From CAZCDS01 sp964497585 (GTDB lineage: Bacteria; Desulfobacterota; Desulfomonilia; Desulfomonilales; Desulfomonilaceae): a stretch of DNA of 64,000 bases. Positions within the stretch are counted from its first letter, which is position 1; each line of letters starts with the position of its first letter. The translations under genes and the position numbers were made by a program. Positions 34,898-44,540 of this stretch are shown piece after piece. The stretch covers positions 62,001 through 126,000 of the forward strand of contig CAZCDS010000011.1 in the NCBI GenBank assembly GCA_964497585.1. The letters run 5' to 3'. The notes beneath the pieces were generated by a model. That model was not told where the DNA came from. It did no database searches and saw only the letters and a program-made list of their open reading frames with translations.

Positions 34898-36892
34898 ATG
34901 GGATCAAGAAACGTAGCAGAAGGTGAGCTGCTGTGGGAACCGTCAGAGGCAATGAAAAGAAGCGCGAACATTACCCGGTATCTGGAATGGCTGAACCAGA
35001 AAAAAGGGCTCCGGTTCGCCGGATATAACGAGCTCTGGGAATGGTCGGTCAGCAATTTGGAGGATTTCTGGGAATCCCTCTGGGATCACTACCAGATCAG
35101 AGTATCCACCGCCTACCGCGCGGTGCTCGCTACAAGGAGCATGCCGGGCGCCTCGTGGTTTGAAGGCGCCCATCTCAATTACGCGGAACATGTCTTCCGG
35201 CACATGATTCCGCGGCGCATGGCGCTGAAATTCCAGTCGGAGATTCAACCTCTTACAGAGATGACCTGGGAAGAACTCCATGAACAGGTCTCATCGGTTG
35301 CTGCTGCGCTTCGCAACATGGGAGTGGTACCGGGTGACCGAGTTGTGGCCTATATGCCGAACATCCCCCAGACACTCGTCGCCTTCCTCGCGTGCGCCAG
35401 TTTAGGGGCCACGTGGTCGAGTTGTTCACCCGATTTTGGAATCAGGAGCGTTACCGACCGGTTCCGGCAGATCGAACCCAAGGTGTTGTTTGCTGTGGAC
35501 GGTTACCAGTACGGCGGGCGGCAGTTCGACTGCCGACCGACGATAGACCAGATTCGGGAGTCTCTTTCTACTCTTGAACGAGTGGTCCTCGTACCTTACC
35601 TCCGGTCCGACGCCGAATCCGAAGGTGTCAAACGTACTCTTCTCTGGCAGGACATGCTGAAGGAGAGCGGTGAACTGGTATACGAGCAGGTTCCGTTCGG
35701 TCATCCGCTCTGGGTGGTGTACTCGTCCGGCACCACGGGATTGCCCAAGCCGCTGGTTCATTCTCATGGCGGGATTCTCATAGAACTTCTGAAATTCCTG
35801 GGACTCCACGTGAATGTGCAACCCGGGGACGTATTCTTCTGGTTCAGCACGACCGGATGGGTGATGTGGAACATCCTGCAAGCGAGTCTTCTTACCGGCG
35901 CCTCAGCCGTCCTGTACGACGGTAGTCCGGGATATCCCGACATGGATGTGCTGTGGGACTTGGCGGAAAAGACGAGCATGTCCGTGTTCGGCTCAAGCGC
36001 GGCGTACCTTACCGCGTGCATGAACGAAGGAATGGAACCGGGAAAGGTCCACGACCTGAGCGCACTGAAGTCCGTGGGCTCGACGGGATCTCCGCTCTCA
36101 CCGGCGGGGTTCAAGTGGGTGTACGATCGGGTGAAGGGAGATCTCCTGCTTGGTTCCGTCAGCGGAGGCACCGATCCCTGCACCGCGTTTCTGGGGTGTT
36201 GTCCATTGCTGCCAGTGAGGGCCGGAGAGCTCCAGTGCCGATGCCTCGGAGTCAAAGCTGAAGCCTTTGATGAGAACGGCAGCCCGCTCACGGATGAGGT
36301 TGGAGAGCTCGTCATCAGCGAGCCCATGCCCTCCATGCCATTGTACCTTTGGAATGACGCCGATAATCAACGATACAAAGAGAGCTATTTCGAGATGTAT
36401 CCAGGAGTGTGGAGGCACGGCGATTGGGTGAAGATAAAGTCCAGCGGAAGTGCCGTGATTGTCGGCCGATCCGATTCAACCCTGAAACGAATGGGTGTCA
36501 GGATGGGCAGCAGCGAGATATACGGCGTTGTCGAGGAGTTGTCGGAAGTGGTGGAAAGCATTATCGTTGGCTACGAGGGGCCGGATGGGCAATATCGGAT
36601 GCCTCTGTTCGTAGCGCTCAAACCGGGCTATGAACTGGATGACGAACTCAAGAACAAAATCAAGAATGCCATTCGTCTCGCCCTGTCGCCGAGGCACGTC
36701 CCTGACGAGATTTTCGCCATCGAAGAGGTCCCCAAGACCCTGAATGCCAAGAAGCTCGAAGTGCCTGTGAAGAAGATCCTTGCGGGAGTTCCGACGCAAC
36801 AAGCCGTGAATGTGGATTCCATGAGCAACCCTGAATCACTGGAGTTCTTCACCCGAATGGCCGAAGAAATGTATGGTCCGGGCAATGTTTAG
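34898..36892 (+). CDS. Acetoacetyl-CoA synthetase / benzoylacetate-CoA ligase-type enzyme
   Basis: 664 residues, matching acetoacetyl-CoA synthetases in length and layout. An N-terminal acetyl-CoA-synthetase-like cap has A-H-L-N-Y-A-E. The P-loop is V-Y-S-S-G-T-T-G-L-P-K-P, followed by F-W-F-S-T-T-G-W-V-M-W-N, G-S-V-S-G-G-T-D, W-R-H-G-D-W and the catalytic Lys motif K-T-L-N-A-K-K-L-E-V-P-V-K. It makes a 3-oxoacyl-CoA from the free 3-oxoacid and ATP. With a ketone carboxylase upstream, the product of carboxylation (acetoacetate or an aryl equivalent such as benzoylacetate) is the expected substrate, as in acetophenone degradation where the ligase Bal follows apcABCDE. ATG 34898 is preceded by GGGAG. 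Confidence 0.85.
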   Translation: MGSRNVAEGELLWEPSEAMKRSANITRYLEWLNQKKGLRFAGYNELWEWSVSNLEDFWESLWDHYQIRVSTAYRAVLATRSMPGASWFEGAHLNYAEHVFRHMIPRRMALKFQSEIQPLTEMTWEELHEQVSSVAAALRNMGVVPGDRVVAYMPNIPQTLVAFLACASLGATWSSCSPDFGIRSVTDRFRQIEPKVLFAVDGYQYGGRQFDCRPTIDQIRESLSTLERVVLVPYLRSDAESEGVKRTLLWQDMLKESGELVYEQVPFGHPLWVVYSSGTTGLPKPLVHSHGGILIELLKFLGLHVNVQPGDVFFWFSTTGWVMWNILQASLLTGASAVLYDGSPGYPDMDVLWDLAEKTSMSVFGSSAAYLTACMNEGMEPGKVHDLSALKSVGSTGSPLSPAGFKWVYDRVKGDLLLGSVSGGTDPCTAFLGCCPLLPVRAGELQCRCLGVKAEAFDENGSPLTDEVGELVISEPMPSMPLYLWNDADNQRYKESYFEMYPGVWRHGDWVKIKSSGSAVIVGRSDSTLKRMGVRMGSSEIYGVVEELSEVVESIIVGYEGPDGQYRMPLFVALKPGYELDDELKNKIKNAIRLALSPRHVPDEIFAIEEVPKTLNAKKLEVPVKKILAGVPTQQAVNVDSMSNPESLEFFTRMAEEMYGPGNV

Positions 36893-37176
36893 CAGCGCCT
36901 GGGCCGATTAGCACGCGATCCTTGCGTGACGACGAGGGGCATCTTCATCGTTTGACCAGCGATCGAGATGAAGTGGAGCTTTGGCGAGAGAATCCGTGTC
37001 ACGTGGGCAGGCGGGAACTGGCGGATCTCCTGCCGGTTTCAAGCATCGCTTAACCCACGGACGGGGGAAACATGGCAACGAAGAAAGGGATTCTCAAAAC
37101 TTGGTAGCTCATCGTCTTGGTACCGGTATTAGGACCCCAGGGCAAGCCCCGTGGGACTGAATTCGAGTGACCAATC

Positions 37177-37938
37177 ATGATGACCGACATGACAAAAGAA
37201 TCTCCGATCTTGGAAACGAAGGATCTGACAAAGCGTTTCGGTGCGCTTGTTGCGGTGAAAGGGATAAATCTGCAGGTGGGCGCCGGCGTCCATTCAGTGA
37301 TCGGCCCCAATGGGGCTGGGAAAACTACCTTGTTCAACCTGCTCAGCGGCTTTCTCCTTCCGGATCAAGGACAGGTCTACTACCAGGGAAGACAGATCAC
37401 CGGCCTCCCCCCCCACAAGATCTCGCAAATGGGCATCGGCAGATCCTTTCAGATCACGAGCATTTTTCCCGCTCTGCCGGTGTTCGAGAACATCCGGATG
37501 GCCGTCCAATCCCGACTCAGGTCCCGGTACAATTTCCTCGTATCCTGCGATAGCCTGGAGGGAGTCAAGGACGCCACCGAGGCGGTCCTGACACAGGTGG
37601 GGCTTGAACAGTGGGCGGACTCACTGGCCAAGAACCTTCCATATGGACTCCAAAGATGTCTTGACATCGGCATCTCTCTTGCGACGAATCCGGACCTTAT
37701 TCTGCTAGACGAACCTACGTCGGGGATGAGCAGCGAAGACAGGGAACGCGTCCTGGCTCTTATTGGGAAGATTTCACAACGGCTCCCCGTCGTCCTCATT
37801 GAACACAACATCGACGTCGTGCTCACGATCTCGGACAAGATTACAGTGCTCTACCAGGGGATCTTGCTGGCCGAGGGCACACCGTCAGAGATTCGGGACC
37901 ACGAGGAGGTCCAGAAAGCCTACCTCGGAGGATATTGA
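37177..37938 (+). CDS. livG: Branched-chain amino acid-type ABC transporter ATPase
   Basis: 253 residues. Walker A is G-P-N-G-A-G-K-T, Walker B is L-I-L-L-D-E-P-T-S-G-M, and the switch is V-L-I-E-H-N-I-D-V-V. The signature reads L-P-Y-G-L-Q-R in place of the common L-S-G-G/L-A-Y-G-Q-Q-R. F-G-A-L-V-A-V-K-G and the I-G-R-S-F-Q-I-T loop mark the LivG subfamily. First gene of a five-gene importer operon. The true start may be ATG 37177 or 37180. Being next to CoA ligases and carboxylases, the system may import an organic acid or ketone precursor instead of amino acids. Confidence 0.88.
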   Translation: MMTDMTKESPILETKDLTKRFGALVAVKGINLQVGAGVHSVIGPNGAGKTTLFNLLSGFLLPDQGQVYYQGRQITGLPPHKISQMGIGRSFQITSIFPALPVFENIRMAVQSRLRSRYNFLVSCDSLEGVKDATEAVLTQVGLEQWADSLAKNLPYGLQRCLDIGISLATNPDLILLDEPTSGMSSEDRERVLALIGKISQRLPVVLIEHNIDVVLTISDKITVLYQGILLAEGTPSEIRDHEEVQKAYLGGY

Positions 37939-37939
37939 G

Positions 37940-38635
37940 GTGCTTGCTCTTCGAGATGTGCACGTCTCCTACGGTGACAGCCACGTACTCAAGGGTGTCT
38001 CATTCGAGATCCTGGAGGGAGAGGCCGGTGCTCTCCTGGGGCGGAACGGAGCAGGAAAGACCACAACCCTGAGGGCCATCATGGGTCTGGTACCCGCCAG
38101 GGAGGGCACAATCGTCCACATGGACACGCCCATAACCAACAGTAGGCCTCACCAGATCGCGGCAAGGGGTGTGGGGTACGTTCCCGAGGAGCGAGCAGTG
38201 TTTCCTTCACTCACAGTGGCAGAGAACCTCAGCCTCCCCACTAGGAAGAATAAACGGGGTCTTTGGGATCTGGAAAGGATTTTCAGCCATTTCCCTGTCC
38301 TGAAGGCTCGGCGCCGTCACATGGGGATGCAGCTTTCCGGAGGTGAACAGCAAATGCTTGCCATTGCCCGAGTCCTTGCCATGGACATCAATTTGATACT
38401 CCTCGATGAGCCCACCGAGGGGCTCGCCCCTCTGCTGGTAGGGGAAATCGCAAGCATAATCAGAGAGATAAAGAAGGAGTGCATCACCATTCTTCTGGTG
38501 GAACAGAATACCCGCTTTGCGCAGGAAGTAGCGGATACCCACCACGTCCTCTATGAAGGTCGAGTGGTGTACGAGGGGGATAGTGAGTCATTTGGGCAGG
38601 ATGAAGAAGTTAAGAGGCGGTATCTCGGCGTCTAG
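37940..38635 (+). CDS. livF: Branched-chain amino acid-type ABC transporter ATPase
   Basis: 231 residues of the LivF subfamily: S-Y-G-D-S-H-V-L-K-G, Walker A G-R-N-G-A-G-K-T, G-Y-V-P-E-E-R-A-V-F-P, signature L-S-G-G-E-Q-Q-M-L-A, and Walker B L-I-L-L-D-E-P-T-E-G-L-A-P. GTG 37940 starts one base after the livG stop, with CGGAGG upstream. It forms the cytoplasmic ATPase pair with LivG. Confidence 0.88.
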   Translation: MLALRDVHVSYGDSHVLKGVSFEILEGEAGALLGRNGAGKTTTLRAIMGLVPAREGTIVHMDTPITNSRPHQIAARGVGYVPEERAVFPSLTVAENLSLPTRKNKRGLWDLERIFSHFPVLKARRRHMGMQLSGGEQQMLAIARVLAMDINLILLDEPTEGLAPLLVGEIASIIREIKKECITILLVEQNTRFAQEVADTHHVLYEGRVVYEGDSESFGQDEEVKRRYLGV

Positions 38636-38755
38636 TGGAGAGGCTGGAACGGAGGCGGCCCGCAGGTACCTGAATCACTGCAGGTTCCGGTCTTTAAGGG
38701 ACAGCATTCGTGCCGGGTCTTTCTTGCTCAGCGCCCCACACTCAAGGAGGGAATC

Positions 38756-39979
38756 ATGAGAAAGGAATTGGGTCTGTTCCACTGGAGGATACGCGTTGCC
38801 TTGGCTGTAACGCTAGGCCTTTCGCTCATCGTGTGTCTCCCGGCAGTTGGGTCGGAGGCCGTGAAAGTCTCCGTGCTCACCGACATGTCGGGTCCGTACG
38901 CAGGCATAACCGCGTCCAACGTTGAGGCTGCAAAGATGGCCATAGAAGACTTCGGTGGGAAGCTGTTGGGCAAGAAGATCGAGTTTATCGCCAAGGACCA
39001 CCAGTGTAAACCAGACGTGGCCAACCAGAAGGCCAAAGAACTCTACGAGAAGGACGAAGTGGACGTGATCTTCGATTGCCCGAACAGTGCCGCGGGCCTT
39101 GCCGTCTCAAATCAGGCCAAGCTCCACAAGAAGCTCTTCGTCAGTATCGGATCGGGAACCACGCGCCACACCGGCCCTGACTGCAATCGGTACACGTTCG
39201 ACTGGGCGTATAATGATTACATGCTCGCTACCGCCGTAGGCCTCTGGGCGGCGGACAACCTTGGCAAGAAATGGTACACGATTACCGCGGACTACGCGTG
39301 GGGACACGATCTGCTCAAGCACTTCAAGGCGGCACTTGAGAAAAAGGGCGGCACCCTGCTGGGAAACGAAATGGTGGCCCTGGGAACAGCCGATTTCAGC
39401 CCGTACATTCTCAAGGCGATGAACGCGAAACCCGAGGTCCTTGTACTCCTTAACGCCGGTAAGGATGGCGTCAAATCCACGAAGCAGGCCATGGAGTTCG
39501 GACTGAAGAAGAAGGCAAAAATCATCCATGCCTTACTCTTCATCGAGGGAATCAAGGCTGTCGGGCCGGAAGTCTTTGCCGACGATTACGTGACCGGTGC
39601 GTGGTACTGGAAGAGCGACAATCCAGGCGCCAAAGAGTTCGTGGCGAAGTGGCGAAAGAAGTTCAAAAAGCCCCCCAACTGGATGAACGCGGCAACCTAC
39701 AGCGCGGTCACCCAGTACCTCAAGGCGGTGAAGCGAGCAAATTCCAAAGATGCCGAAGCGGTCATCAAGGCACTGGAAGGGCACACGTTCAAAGACTTGC
39801 TGGCCAACCCCGGCCACATCAGAGCCGAAGACCATATGCAGACGGGGAAGGCATATATCCTGAGAGCCAAACGTCCCAAAGAGATCAAGCAAGACTGGGA
39901 CTACTTTGAAATAGTGGGTGTCGTCCCACCCGAACAGGCTTACATGAAACCCGAAGAGACCGGCTGCAAGATGAAATAA
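38756..39979 (+). CDS. Periplasmic substrate-binding protein, Leu/Ile/Val-type family
   Basis: 407 residues with a signal peptide (V-A-L-A-V-T-L-G-L-S-L-I-V-C-L, cleavage near V-G-S-E-A), then V-K-V-S-V-L-T-D-M-S-G-P-Y-A-G, the family opening. It has D-H-Q-C-K-P-D-V-A near residue 85 and ends with V-V-P-P-E-Q-A-Y. Binding proteins of this group feed LivHMGF-type channels, and several bind aromatic acids or other carboxylates. AAGGAGGG precedes the ATG. Ligand cannot be read from the sequence. Confidence 0.85.
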   Translation: MRKELGLFHWRIRVALAVTLGLSLIVCLPAVGSEAVKVSVLTDMSGPYAGITASNVEAAKMAIEDFGGKLLGKKIEFIAKDHQCKPDVANQKAKELYEKDEVDVIFDCPNSAAGLAVSNQAKLHKKLFVSIGSGTTRHTGPDCNRYTFDWAYNDYMLATAVGLWAADNLGKKWYTITADYAWGHDLLKHFKAALEKKGGTLLGNEMVALGTADFSPYILKAMNAKPEVLVLLNAGKDGVKSTKQAMEFGLKKKAKIIHALLFIEGIKAVGPEVFADDYVTGAWYWKSDNPGAKEFVAKWRKKFKKPPNWMNAATYSAVTQYLKAVKRANSKDAEAVIKALEGHTFKDLLANPGHIRAEDHMQTGKAYILRAKRPKEIKQDWDYFEIVGVVPPEQAYMKPEETGCKMK

Positions 39980-40052
39980 TCGCGTGACGGATTGATGAAA
40001 CGGGTGTGCGTCCCTCAATCGTGGAGGCTGCGCGCACCCGACTTCCAACCTT

Positions 40053-40955
40053 GTGGCTGCGGCGGCGGAGTTCGGCGTGAGTTTCCAGTTCGTAATAATG
40101 CAACTGTTCAATGGGCTCATTTTGGGTTCGCTGTATGTCCTGCTCGCGCTCGGTCTTTCGATCATCTTCGGCACGCTCGGGATCATCAACTTCGCTCACG
40201 GAGCCTTTTTTATGCTGGGCGCATATGTGGCCTACACGATCATGACGTTCCTGCTCCCCAATTTCTGGGTCGCGCTGGTGTGCGTTCCCGTGGTCATGGC
40301 GTTGTTTGGGGCCGCCTGCGAGGTCTTGCTGTTTCGCCGATTGTACGCTATGCCCTCGCTCTATATTATGTTGCTCACCTTCGGACTGATGCTCTTTCTG
40401 CAGGACACGGTGAGGATGATCTTCGGCAGCATGGGAGTGCCGTTTCCCACGCCTCAATCCCTGTCCGGCGCCGTGAATCTGGGGTTCATGTATTATCCCA
40501 AGTATCGGCTTTTCCTCATTATCATCACCGCAGTGTGCTCAGTCGGCGTCTGGCTGTTTCTGGCGAGGACCAAGCTCGGAGCCATCATTAGGGCGGGCAC
40601 CGATAACAGCCAGATGGTGGATGCCCTCGGCATCAACATCAATCGCATAGTCACGCTTGTCGTTGCTTTGGGGACCGGTCTTGCCGGTCTTGCCGGTGTG
40701 CTGGCCGCGCCTATTCAGAATGTCCGGCATCTCATGGGAATGGATTTCCTCGTGGACTGCTTTGTCGTTGTGGTAATCGGGGGAATGGGCAGCATAGCAG
40801 GCTCCATCGTAGGAGGATTAATCGTCGGAGAGATCATCGCGGTGGGCGTCATGGTCTGGCCTCCCATGGCAAACACACTCATCTATCTATTCATGGCCGC
40901 CTTTCTCCTGGCGAGGCCTAGAGGTCTGTTCGGAAGAGAGGCATTTCATGATTGA
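40053..40955 (+). CDS. livH: Branched-chain amino acid-type ABC transporter permease
   Basis: 300 residues with about eight transmembrane helices. LivH texts are L-N/F-N-G-L-I-L-G-S-L-Y-V-L-L-A-L-G-L-S, I-I-N-F-A-H-G-A-F-F-M-L-G-A-Y and G-G-M-G-S-I-A-G-S-I-V-G-G. The longest start is GTG 40053; GTG 40077 has a better-spaced GGAG and may be the real one. It overlaps livM by eight bases. Confidence 0.87.
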   Translation: MAAAAEFGVSFQFVIMQLFNGLILGSLYVLLALGLSIIFGTLGIINFAHGAFFMLGAYVAYTIMTFLLPNFWVALVCVPVVMALFGAACEVLLFRRLYAMPSLYIMLLTFGLMLFLQDTVRMIFGSMGVPFPTPQSLSGAVNLGFMYYPKYRLFLIIITAVCSVGVWLFLARTKLGAIIRAGTDNSQMVDALGININRIVTLVVALGTGLAGLAGVLAAPIQNVRHLMGMDFLVDCFVVVVIGGMGSIAGSIVGGLIVGEIIAVGVMVWPPMANTLIYLFMAAFLLARPRGLFGREAFHD

Positions 40956-41889
40956 GCGGGGCCTGTTTTCCAAGAAGACCCTGACCATAGGAATGATCCT
41001 CCTGTTGGCGGTGCTGTTTCCCTATATTGCTCCCTACGAGGGACTGGCCAGCGAGATCCTGATCTTCGCACTTTTTGCTATGGCCTACGATCTCGTGCTG
41101 GGTTATGCGGGGATGCTGTCGTTCGGACACGCGGCCTTTTTCGGCGTCGGCGCGTACGGGGCCGGCATTCTACTTGTCCGGGTGTATCCCTCGGTACTTC
41201 TGGCTTTGATCGGCTCCGTTCTCGTGAGTAGTGTGGCCGCCTTCCTCATAGGCTTCGCCAGCATCAGAAGACGCGGGATTTACTTCACCATGGTCACGCT
41301 GGCGTTCGCCCAAATGTTCTATTTCATCGCATTCAAATGGACCGGCCTGACGGGAGGAGACGACGGGCTGCAGGGAGTTCCCAGGCCTTCCCTAGGTCCG
41401 ATAGACCTCGGGCCGGAGATCAATCTGTATTACTTCATTCTGTTCGTCGTTGTGGTCTCCACGGTAATCATTGTGAGAGTGGTCAATTCTCCCTTTGGTA
41501 GCACTTTGCAGGCCCTGAGGGAGAACAGGAATCGCACCATGAGCATTGGATATGACGTAGACCGTTTCAGGCTCATGGTCTTCATCATTTCCGGGTTCTT
41601 TTCCGGACTTGCAGGCGGGTTATACGCGCTCCTGCAGAACTTCGTCCCGCTAAGTTCGCTCTACTGGACCACATCTGGTGAAGTAGTGGTGATGACTATT
41701 GCCGGCGGCATGGGGACCCTTTTCGGTCCGGCATTGGGCGCGCTCGGGATTATTCTTCTCAGGGATGTGATCAGCAACTATACTGAAAGCTGGAGCTTCT
41801 TCATGGGCATCCTTTTCATGTCCGCGGTGCTGGGATTCAGGGGTGGGATCATCGGTGTCCTGCGCGACCGTCTCAAACTACCGATCTAG
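40948..41889 (+). CDS. livM: Branched-chain amino acid-type ABC transporter permease
   Basis: 313 residues, hydrophobic throughout. LivM texts are Y-D-L-V-L-G-Y-A-G-M-L-S-F-G-H-A-A-F-F-G, then G-G-D-D-G-L-Q-G-V-P-R-P and A-G-G-M-G-T-L-F-G-P. ATG 40948 overlaps the livH end, so the two permeases are translated together. Last gene of the importer operon. Confidence 0.88.
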   Translation: MIERGLFSKKTLTIGMILLLAVLFPYIAPYEGLASEILIFALFAMAYDLVLGYAGMLSFGHAAFFGVGAYGAGILLVRVYPSVLLALIGSVLVSSVAAFLIGFASIRRRGIYFTMVTLAFAQMFYFIAFKWTGLTGGDDGLQGVPRPSLGPIDLGPEINLYYFILFVVVVSTVIIVRVVNSPFGSTLQALRENRNRTMSIGYDVDRFRLMVFIISGFFSGLAGGLYALLQNFVPLSSLYWTTSGEVVVMTIAGGMGTLFGPALGALGIILLRDVISNYTESWSFFMGILFMSAVLGFRGGIIGVLRDRLKLPI

Positions 41890-42685
41890 TGTTCTGTCCC
41901 ACAGCCAAAGAACACCTGGATCTGGTTCCCAACATCCTGAGGGTGCCTCACATAGGGGAAGTCGTGGCCGAATGCTGGTGGGTCGACGTCAAACAGCTCC
42001 ATCCCCTGCAGCCCAATCTTCAGTGCTAACTGTCCAAGCCGCTTCATACTTCGCTGAGGCGGCTCTTGCTCATAAAGCCGCACCGTTTGAAACCTGATAA
42101 CCGGTGCAACCTGGCCCCCGCCAAAGCAGGCCGCCCGTGGTGGAATCAAACCTTTCGTCGAGGATACCGACGAAACTTCTTGTCTCCGATTCGGCAATCG
42201 CATTTAGATCATTGAACCTCCTCCGTCCTCAATTTGAGGACTATTCCACCAAGGCGCTCTGACCACCGAGAGGGAAACATCCGGCCAGATATCTGGGCAG
42301 GTGGGGATTCGGGGCAACGTGGCATGCTCGCGAAGCGGGTCCCTTCCCAGAAACAAGTTCCTCAGAGAGGTTCACCCGCCCATCCCGCCACAGCCCCTAC
42401 AAGACCGGCGAGAGAGCGTATCACGCACACGAAAAGCCCGCCGGGGCGCTGCGCATCGTAAGGTCAGGGCACAATCCCACACAAAACCTCCTTAATCAAC
42501 CTATTTGTGGGACAGGATACTAGGTACAAACCTTGTCTCAGATCCGAAGAGACGGAAGGAACTCCCGAGAAAAAGGGAATCGTCATAGAGCTTGAAGGAT
42601 CTGGAGACCGGATTGGACAATGGATGAACTGGCCCCCGATGACTGACAACATTGGTTGGGTCTTAAATCGCAAGGAGAATCGACA
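41890..42685. other. Gene-poor stretch after the importer operon
   Basis: No supported gene. Open frames of 105 codons on the minus strand (41886-42203) and 75 codons on the plus strand (42234) lack ribosome sites and known motifs. Together with the IS debris further right, this looks like decayed accessory DNA. Confidence 0.4.
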
Positions 42686-42826
42686 TTGACAGATGTCATA
42701 ATTGATGAAGCAAGCAGAAAATTTTTGAACTTCGAGGAAGTAATCCCACGACTGGGAATTGGCAAGGGACAGTTTTATCCCGGTGGTTCCAAAATAGGAT
42801 CGAATCGGAAGCCTCGTGCATCCTGA
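42686..42826 (+). CDS. Possible 46-residue AlpA/excisionase-like peptide
   Basis: A TTG start at 42686 has AAGGAG eight bases upstream. The peptide reads I-D-E-A, then F-L-N-F-E-E-V-I-P-R-L-G-I-G-K-G-Q-F-Y, then S-K-I-G-S-N. The layout resembles the short winged helix of AlpA/excisionase proteins. It is very short, the start codon is rare and the motif is loose, so this is tentative. Confidence 0.25.
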   Translation: MTDVIIDEASRKFLNFEEVIPRLGIGKGQFYPGGSKIGSNRKPRAS

Positions 42827-42965
42827 CCTGAGAATGGCAGGGGCTACGTAGTGAATACATGAGAGAGGAACCAGAAAGGATGTGAGAGGAGTACGCCTGA
42901 AGCGTCCCCGCACCCAGCCCAAAAGGGCTACGGCCGCAGATGCAAAACAACCAAGGAGGAATGGA

Positions 42966-43181
42966 ATGAAGCTAGAAAGGGCAACAGAGGGAATCCGGGA
43001 AGGACAGCGCTGCGTACCGATGCCAGTAAGCATGGTCGAGCTACTCATGGCGATTCTCACGTCAGACGACGTCCCGGAAGAGAATCGTGATCATTTTGGA
43101 AGAATAGCCGAAAGACTGCATGATTGCGTACTGGAAAACGGGCTCGGTCCCAAAAAATTGTGCAGCGTGCGTTCGTTATGA
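42966..43181 (+). CDS. Small hypothetical protein
   Basis: 71 residues from ATG 42966, chosen because CAAGGAGG precedes it. It includes a predicted helical, acidic middle (L-L-M-A-I-L-T-S-D-D-V-P-E-E-N). No family recognised and no neighbour that suggests a role. Confidence 0.4.
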   Translation: MKLERATEGIREGQRCVPMPVSMVELLMAILTSDDVPEENRDHFGRIAERLHDCVLENGLGPKKLCSVRSL

Positions 43182-43517
43182 TGACGGCACCTGCACGGTC
43201 TATGACTGGTCAGGCACCTTCAGCATTTCGCAATGCCTTGAGCAATACCGTGATGGGAGAAGGAGCTGAAGAATACTCCAAAGAGGTGCACGAGAAGCCT
43301 GACACCAGGGTCACAGCCACAGCCCACCAGGTCTACGGCGAAGACCCCAATCAATAATCGAGGCGAATCGCACATAGACCGCCCCAACGTGGAAACGACA
43401 GCGCTCCCTGTACGCCAAAAAATTTTGGAGAAGCACGTGTAATAATCTGCAGCCATTCGCGAAAGCTCTAATCCAGAGGGCCGGATGTAAAAAACCAAAA
43501 AGAAAGGAGGCATGGCC
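43182..43517. other. Intergenic, no gene supported
   Basis: A 77-codon frame overlaps the end of the preceding small gene but has no ribosome site. AAAGGAGG at the right edge serves the gene at 43518. Confidence 0.35.
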
Positions 43518-43805
43518 ATGAAAAACTTTAAAACGCTGATGGTTGCAGCTGCGATGGCAATGATACTGGGGATTGCCGCCAGTGGAGTCCTTGCAGTGAC
43601 AGGGAACGGTCGCCCAGGATGGCCGCCGCCCAGCATGCTGGCGCCTGTCGGTGTCGGTGGCGGCGGTAGCGGCGGCTTTAATCATGCCAATTGTGCGGAG
43701 CTGGCAGACATCCAATGTGGAACGCCTCGCGATTGGGGCGGAGACAAGGGAGCGTACCTTGAGTGCAGAGCTGCGGTCTACTCACAATGCAGAAACGGCT
43801 ACTAA
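43518..43805 (+). CDS. Small secreted Gly-rich, Cys-containing protein
   Basis: 95 residues. The signal peptide (M-K-N-F-K-T-L-M-V-A-A-A-M-A-M-I-L-G) probably ends at V-L-A. The mature part has W-P-P-P-S-M, a glycine run (G-V-G-G-G-G-S-G-G) and four Cys near the C-terminus (N-C-A-E, Q-C-G-T, E-C-R-A, Q-C-R-N), which could form two disulphides. AAAGGAGG lies seven bases before ATG 43518. Monocistronic. Function unknown. Confidence 0.6.
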   Translation: MKNFKTLMVAAAMAMILGIAASGVLAVTGNGRPGWPPPSMLAPVGVGGGGSGGFNHANCAELADIQCGTPRDWGGDKGAYLECRAAVYSQCRNGY

Positions 43806-44091
43806 AGCACGACTGGATGAGTGAGGGGTCCAGCCTTATTTTCAACATGCCCTCAAAGGAGTGCCCGAGCGATATTGCTTACAACAATATTTTCCCTGGC
43901 ACTCTTATTCTTTCAGTAACGATCGTTAGCCAAAGTTTTTGGCATGAACGCAGCGCAGCATCCTACCCAAAGACCCGAAACAATCAGTCACATCGCAAAT
44001 AGAGGCCGTCACCTATGAAACGACCGTCCATCAGTCCGGTCGTCGGGCGAGAGAGAGCACTTATTCCGCCGCAACTCCAACCGGCCAAACC
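43806..44091. other. Short intergenic, nothing recognised
   Basis: No coding or regulatory feature seen between the small secreted protein gene and the IS1380 remnant. Confidence 0.35.
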
Positions 44092-44430
44092 CGGTTGAAG
44101 CTCAAGCGGCTGATCAAGGTCGGAGCGAAAGTCGCGTATCACGGTGGGAGGCGGCTGGTTCATGTGCCGTCGGCGTTTCCTTCAGCTCGACATTACCGCG
44201 CTGTGTTCGGGTGACGAACCCGGTGGAAAAGACGGTTGACGGACTCGCTGCGGGTGAGGTACGCTGCAAAAGAAGAAAAGGGGGATCTTTTTCTGTAATA
44301 TGACGACGGTTTCGCCTGAGTCAAGTCGTGTAGACTCCATTCGGTGCGCCCTTCGGGGTAAGCGGAGGCATCCTTCGACCCCTCCAAGGCGCCAGGAGGT
44401 CCAAATGCCAAAACCGCGGCATAATTCCAG
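44092..44430 (+). mobile_element. IS1380-family element, 3' end remnant
   Basis: Translates as K-L-K-R-L-I-K-V-G-A-K-V-A-Y-H-G-G-R-R, then S-A-F-P-S-A-R-H-Y-R-A-V-F-G and stop (44212-44214), the C-terminus of an IS1380 transposase. The tail shares ATGACGACGGTT-like and GCATAATTCCAG blocks with the copy at 12902-13236. The 5' part is absent. Confidence 0.62.
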
Positions 44431-44540
44431 ATAAAGTGACTGATCTGACACAAACCTTGGAAGTGGAATCAGCGGACAATGTCCATGACCGCAGAGACGC
44501 CTAATCTGTGATCAAAAACCATTGGACAGAAGGGGTAATC

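Noticed and set aside
37019..37034. Possible sigma-54 site TGGCGG-N5-CTGCC before livG
   Set aside because: GG and GC spacing is right, but four of the consensus positions fail; too weak beside the two perfect sites.
41886..42203. 105-codon minus-strand open frame after livM
   Set aside because: No start signal, no family resemblance; probably chance in decayed DNA.
42464..43060. 198-codon minus-strand open frame
   Set aside because: Odd composition, no ribosome site, and it overlaps a better-supported small gene on the plus strand.
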